NCBI GenBank assembly: GCA_905221605.1
Contig: CAJNDS010000513.1
Span: 400,682 to 464,681, forward strand
Length of the DNA stretch: 64,000 nt
Direction of reading: 5' to 3'
DNA from: Symbiodinium natans
Lineage: Eukaryota > Sar > Dinophyceae > Suessiales > Symbiodiniaceae
Shown: positions 60,560 to 64,000 of the stretch, one piece after another
Numbering within the stretch: the stretch's first letter is position 1
Layout of the letters: each line of letters opens with the position of its first letter
Program-made: the position numbers and the translations under genes
The notes under the pieces: generated by a model
Databases searched by the model: none
The model's input: only the letters and a program-made list of their open reading frames with translations
What the model was told of the DNA's origin: nothing

Positions 60560-60852
60560 GCAAGAGGCAAAACTCAAGTATCGCAACTTCGCAAACCGAA
60601 AAAAAAACACTCAAAGAGTGAAGCGTTCTCCCAGACTTTGGGCAAGCGGCATGGTAAAGAAGTTCAAGACCACGTCGACCAGAAAGATCGTGTCCACCAA
60701 GCAACTGACAATCAACAGCATATCCCAGTCGAGTTCCAGTAGGCCCACTTGGTATGGAACAACCGTCACGACGAATGCCAAGGCGATGGTGGTGATCAGC
60801 TGCCACGTAGCAAATGAATTGCCCTGCGGATTGATGATATACCATGGCTTTC
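55077..60852 (-). CDS. Voltage-gated K+ channel with C-linker and cyclic-nucleotide-binding-like domain (KCNH/CNG type)
   Basis: Exons: 60651-60852 (S1-S2: [37 protein letters not shown]), about 58836-58936 (S3: [19 protein letters not shown]), 58342-58368 (27 bases, S4: LMRILKTS), 58129-58218 ([17 protein letters not shown]5), 56962-57083 (pore: [12 protein letters not shown] filter), 56687-56758 (S6: [19 protein letters not shown]), 56480-56587 (C-linker: [20 protein letters not shown]), 56235-56326 ([20 protein letters not shown]), about 55620-56105 (CNBD-like, WGEDFVL) and about 55077-55285 (C-terminus, FLEDL stop). Phases agree at every adjacent junction from 56962 to 56105 and from 60651 to 58218 except where the S3 exon's 3' end is open. 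The GYGD filter is K+-selective. The phosphate-binding Arg of true CNBDs is not in its usual place, so ligand binding is doubtful. An exon for the S5-pore turret and the N-terminus are missing. Confidence 0.88.
55299..55312. repeat. Poly-C tract at the 3' exon border of the K+ channel gene
   Basis: Fourteen C on the plus strand. On the coding strand the corresponding G run directly follows a TTTAG, which may serve as the acceptor. Confidence 0.8.
56962..57083 (-). CDS. Pore exon of the K+ channel
   Basis: Begins after CTACAG, encodes [20 protein letters not shown] and then [20 protein letters not shown]. The TSVGYGD sequence is the K+ selectivity filter. It ends in phase 0 at a GT donor and joins S6 at 56758. 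Confidence 0.88.
59053..60487. repeat. GT-rich satellite inside the S2-S3 intron of the K+ channel gene
   Basis: About 1.43 kb of TG/GTGTGTCTG/GTGCGT variants. Sub-blocks are visible: near 59053-59420, mixed GTGTGA/GTGTGG units; 59815-60020, GTGTGCTGC-type units; 60120-60185, GGTGTGTG units; 60198-60415, a regular octamer TCTGTGCG passing into TCTGTGTG. Long frames on both strands across this block are repeat artefacts. Confidence 0.95.
60198..60415 (+). repeat. Octamer tandem array (TCTGTGCG / TCTGTGTG)
   Basis: About 27 consecutive octamers: roughly 14 TCTGTGCG, three TCTGTGGG, then TCTGTGTG with one TCCGTGTG variant. It is the most regular part of the GT-rich satellite. Confidence 0.9.
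60488..60560 (+). repeat. CA and GCAC tract, strand switch at the satellite end
   Basis: A (CA)n run followed by GCACGCAC units. On the same strand the preceding 1.4 kb is GT-rich, so the two blocks could pair as a hairpin. Confidence 0.85.
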
Positions 60853-60915
60853 CTGACAAAGGCAACTCCAGGTCACAGGCAGGCCTCTCACCTGCACCTC
60901 ATTAATTAGGCACTA

Positions 60916-61238
60916 CCTGCTAAACCCTTTCCATACTAATGCGTCCGGATATGGAGAATTATTACGAATTCCTGGAAGCGAATGCATTTTAACGTGCGAT
61001 CGCGTTTGGTCGCTCCCGATCACTAATGAACGCGGATGCCAGGCCGAACGCCTCCGAACGCATCGCGAACGCTGCGCGAGTGCCGCGCGAACGCCTCTCA
61101 CTGTCCGAATGCTCCCGAACGCTCCCGAACGCTTGCGAACGCTCATTTTCGCGTGGCCGTGAGAATATGCAACTGGCCTAAAGAATTCGCACGAATTCTA
61201 CAGAATCGGAATCATTACCACGAGATAGGTTTAGCAGG
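60916..61238. mobile_element. MITE with CCTGCTAAACC terminal inverted repeats and TA duplication
   Basis: CCTGCTAAACC at 60916-60926 is the exact complement of GGTTTAGCAGG at 61228-61238, and both ends are flanked by TA (60914-60915, 61239-61240). Inside, about 50 bases next to each end remain imperfectly complementary. The centre holds GAACGC-type repeats (CCGAACGC, GCGAACGC) around 61045-61140. No transposase. TA duplication fits Tc1/mariner-type mobilisation. Confidence 0.8.
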
Positions 61239-61574
61239 TACTGCAAGCTGCCCGCGCCCAGGACTGCGAAATGCACGGAAGTCGTATTGACATGGCCACG
61301 TATGCCACGTTGCTTTCGTTAGCCAAGCTGCTCGGCGGCTCGCCTGATGTCGTGCGAGTGGACCGAGTTCCTCGTATCACCGAGAAGCTGACCTTCATGG
61401 CGAATGCGTGCAGACTAAAGGAGCGATGCGAGCATTACAAACTTCCAAAGACTCAACAATGCAATCCTGCTCTGTTCAATTCTATGTTACAGCGTAATAC
61501 AGAGAACCAAGTACATCCTGCGTCGGTGAACCGTGCTCTGTCTTCTCTGCACAACTCCGGAGCAAACCTTCTGA

Positions 61575-61705
61575 CGCCAAAACATCAGCGCATGCAAGCC
61601 CACCTTATCATCTGCCTCCTCCTCTTCTTCTTTGCTCTTCCTGATAGACGGAGTTTTGCCAGCTGCATTCCTGGGCATTTCCATAAGCCCAGAGAAGAAG
61701 GCAGC
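61575..61705 (-). CDS. Candidate exon, acidic, unidentified
   Basis: Minus strand after an AG site reads DCAAFFSGLMEMPRNAAGKT, then PSIRKSKEEEE and ADDK before a GT donor. It could be part of the N-terminal cytoplasmic region of the K+ channel, but its donor phase does not fit directly to the S1 exon. Confidence 0.35.
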
Positions 61706-61741
61706 ACAATCTGAAAGCATTCCAGCAGTCAACACAGCCAA

Positions 61742-62470
61742 TACCCATTCACTGCATGAGGGTTAGAACAACGTGCAGCCAGAAAGCACTTGCCACACTT
61801 GGGCCGGCTTCCCTGGACTACTGGCATCAGACTTGCTCGTACTTTCTCGCCTTGGTGCGTAGGCCACGTCAAGGTGACCCAATTATGCATTGTCACTATA
61901 ACCTGGGACTAGTCCCAAGCTTAGCAAGATCTGACAGGGAAAGGTCTGCGGACTTAGTGGACAAGTCGCTTGACGGGCTCTGACTTGGTGGCGTTACAAT
62001 CAGCTTCTGCTTTGGCGCCAGGATCAGCTTCTGCTTTGGCGACAACTGTCAGCAGGCAGATCAATCCCGAACATGAACAACTGCGGTTGAATGAACACAC
62101 CATGCAGTCTTTTGGGACAAGCTATGCCCCCCCCCCCCCATCTCTGCTTCCCACCCACTGCTCATTTCAGATCATGTCCCCAACTCGAACTGAAGCGAGC
62201 TCCAACCCACAGGGCCTCGGAGCGAGGGGCTCACGGGACTGCTGGCCGGTATCGAGCGTTCAAGGGTCGTCTGCGCGATTTTCAAGCCCTGAAAGCAAAG
62301 GCCAGCAAAGTGGCGTCAACGTCAGGCCTCAATGCTTCTTTTGCTCTGCCTCGCCCTGTTTTGTTTCTAGTCTATCGCAACCTCAACTCCTGAATGCTTT
62401 GCTTGTGCATTCAGCTTACGACAGTCTTACAGCGGGGTTCTCGAAGTATGCCATCCTTTAACCTGTACAC
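61742..62470. other. No exon recognised
   Basis: Contains an imperfect direct repeat of CAGCTTCTGCTTTGGCG near 61999-62041 and a C run at 62128-62139. Confidence 0.4.
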
Positions 62471-62489
62471 TGATGTACACTGCGTCGTC

Positions 62490-62717
62490 CCAGCGCCTGA
62501 TTCTCCAATTCCAGCTCACGGAGTCGCGACGACTGGCGCTCCTTGGCAGAGCGCTCTTCAACATGGGCAGCTTGACGGTGTCACGTGGAGCGGGGGATGT
62601 CAGGGATGTCAGCAGAAGCTGCCAAGATTCAAGCTCCGAGGTGAGCTGGTGGAGGATCTTACGCCATTGGTCGGCCGCCATGGCGCTGCCTATCACTGCA
62701 TTCTCCTTCAGAGAACG
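62490..62717 (-). CDS. Candidate coiled-coil exons
   Basis: Exon 62623-62717 reads RSLKENAVIGSAMAADQWRK, then ILHQLTSELES, ending at a GC donor. A second piece near 62490-62573 reads AAHVEERSAKERQSSRLREL and ELENQALG, a typical coiled coil. Their phases do not join directly, so an exon may be missing between them. They could be N-terminal to the K+ channel or from another gene. Confidence 0.45.
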
Positions 62718-63318
62718 CTGTGGATGGGACGGCTGCGGGCACGTAACTCCAATGACCTGATTCAGCGGGTCGTGTATTTTCACGGTCTTTGGCCTTGGCC
62801 CGCTAATCTCTTAGATAAGGGTATCGGTGTGGAGCCAGAACTTGCTGTACAAGGGGGTTCGGTTCTTTGATCAGTCACAGGGACTCTCTAAACAACTCTT
62901 CGTTCACCAGTAACATCCCCCGTTTCGCACTCCATCACTGCACCACGAAGAAGGAGCATGTTGAAAATACCATGCGGATTCCTCTGGCGAGCTGCACCGG
63001 TCCAGCACGGAGCAATCAAGCTGCAGCGGCCTTCAGCTTTGCACAAGCCGGAGCTGCTGACATGTTCAACTGAGTTCACCTGGAAACGGCAACCTGTGTT
63101 AACCAGCTTCTGCTTGAGGGCACCTCTTGGAACAACCAATGGGACGGCAGACATGATTGCCACACCCGGCTGCGTAAACTCACATCCTTTTAGGTCCAGC
63201 AGATGCTTAGACCAATGTTAGAAGACGCTTGCAGATGCTGGCGCCCGCTGGTGACATCGATCGGAACCATAAGAATGGCCATCGCACACCCCCAATGCCA
63301 TACCCTCGAAGCCTCTTC

Positions 63319-63413
63319 CCGGGGTCGATGGACGCTTCGCCATAGACTCGGAGCCAAAGATCGATAAAGCTGCGCAGTTCGCGTAGCAAAGCATCCTGGA
63401 AGAATCTCGCTCT
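63319..63413 (-). CDS. Candidate exon, unidentified
   Basis: After an AG acceptor reads ARFFQDALLRELRSFIDLWL and RVYGEASIDP on the minus strand, stopping at a GA donor. Strong amphipathic helix. No family recognised. Confidence 0.45.
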
Positions 63414-63754
63414 GCAAGGGAGGGGGTTGAGAATCAGGCCGGGAAAGCCGCACCCCATGGGGACGCCCATGCGAAGATTTACACTTCAGTAGAGAGAGAT
63501 CACTCACACAAGATAAGAAACCCCAAGGTGGACAGACTTTTGTTCTCAATCACCTCAAAATCCACCCAACCTCGTGGGCGCCGATATTTCCTGCCATTTT
63601 TGCATCATCTGGCATACATTTTGGTAGCAAATCCCGAAGGAGACGCTCGATTTTGATCCACGTGCCTTGGCAGAGCTCACCTGCCGGGTCAATTTTTTAG
63701 CCGTGCTGATGGACCGAGCCCTGCGATGGAGACCATGTTTTGCAAACTACATGT

Positions 63755-63862
63755 AAATAGAGATAGATAAATACCTACATATGTATTTATATGTGTATAT
63801 ATATATATGTATATATGCATACCAGATAGATGGATATGTATATATATATATACATATGTATA
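63755..63862. repeat. (TA)n / TATG microsatellite
   Basis: TATA, TATG and GATA runs followed by a C run at 63867-63879. The minus-strand frame across it (Ile/Tyr-rich) is an artefact. Confidence 0.85.
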
Positions 63863-64000
63863 TGCTACCCCCCCCCCCCGCGCGATCTACCTTTTTAAAA
63901 AGAGCTTCTTGGGTATAAACAGAAAATTCAAGGCTGAGCGCCGGGTAATGAAGGACAGTTATTGGGACACCCACTGCACAGGCCCCGATAAGCCAGCATT

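Noticed and set aside
59613-60845. Open frame of 410 codons on the minus strand (His/Thr-rich)
   Set aside because: Same satellite; repeats of three-codon units without stop codons give spurious length.
59562-60905. Open frame of 447 codons on the plus strand (Cys/Val-rich)
   Set aside because: It lies entirely in the GT satellite; similarly long frames exist on the other strand. Low-complexity artefact.
61271-61714. Plus-strand frame of 147 codons starting MHGSRIDMATYATLLSLAKL
   Set aside because: No motif found; overlaps a minus-strand exon candidate and is on the non-coding strand of the block. Not excluded.

Overview
The window looks like nuclear DNA of a dinoflagellate, most likely of the Symbiodinium type. 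The reasons are small exons separated by long introns, many 5' splice sites of GC or GA type with an AG|G acceptor, near-balanced base composition with many (TA)n, (GT)n and poly-C tracts, interstitial TTTAGGG telomere-type repeats, and gene families common in dinoflagellates. No bacterial operon, rRNA, tRNA, CRISPR or phage gene was recognised.

Every gene that can be supported lies on the minus strand, so the window reads as one unidirectional block (5' to 3' runs from high to low coordinates). The genes were rebuilt from exon pieces whose reading phases agree across the proposed junctions. In order of transcription direction from the right: orphan exons at 62.5-63.4 kb; a voltage-gated K+ channel with a CNBD-like domain (60.85-55.08 kb) whose S2-S3 intron carries a 1.5 kb GT/CA satellite; membrane and unidentified exons at 52.4-54.5 kb; a helical-repeat protein of the 'NPQ-LAN-WA' type (47.6-46.3 kb); a calmodulin-like protein with degenerate EF-hands (44.95-43.2 kb); unidentified exons at 41.7-42.5 kb; one or more proteins with SAP-like 'L-GIPV-L' repeats (40.7-32.6 kb); a partial J-domain gene and associated exons (28.4-27.4 kb); a long coiled-coil protein (26.1-21.6 kb); a polytopic membrane or channel-like exon (20.9 kb); candidate exons at 16.5-17.9 kb; a tubulin-tyrosine-ligase-like enzyme (15.6-13.4 kb); and a Calx-beta/ABC-transporter fusion (9.65-1.24 kb).

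Non-coding structure includes a 438 bp AT-rich fold-back element (31740-32177), a 323 bp MITE with CCTGCTAAACC terminal inverted repeats and a TA duplication (60916-61238), two TTTAGGG arrays (11.84 and 40.9 kb), several minisatellites and a perfect hairpin at 11082-11109. The genes do not form an obvious pathway; their shared feature is orientation. Exon limits are my own splice inferences from raw sequence. Exons in long introns have surely been missed, and the ends of most genes are uncertain.
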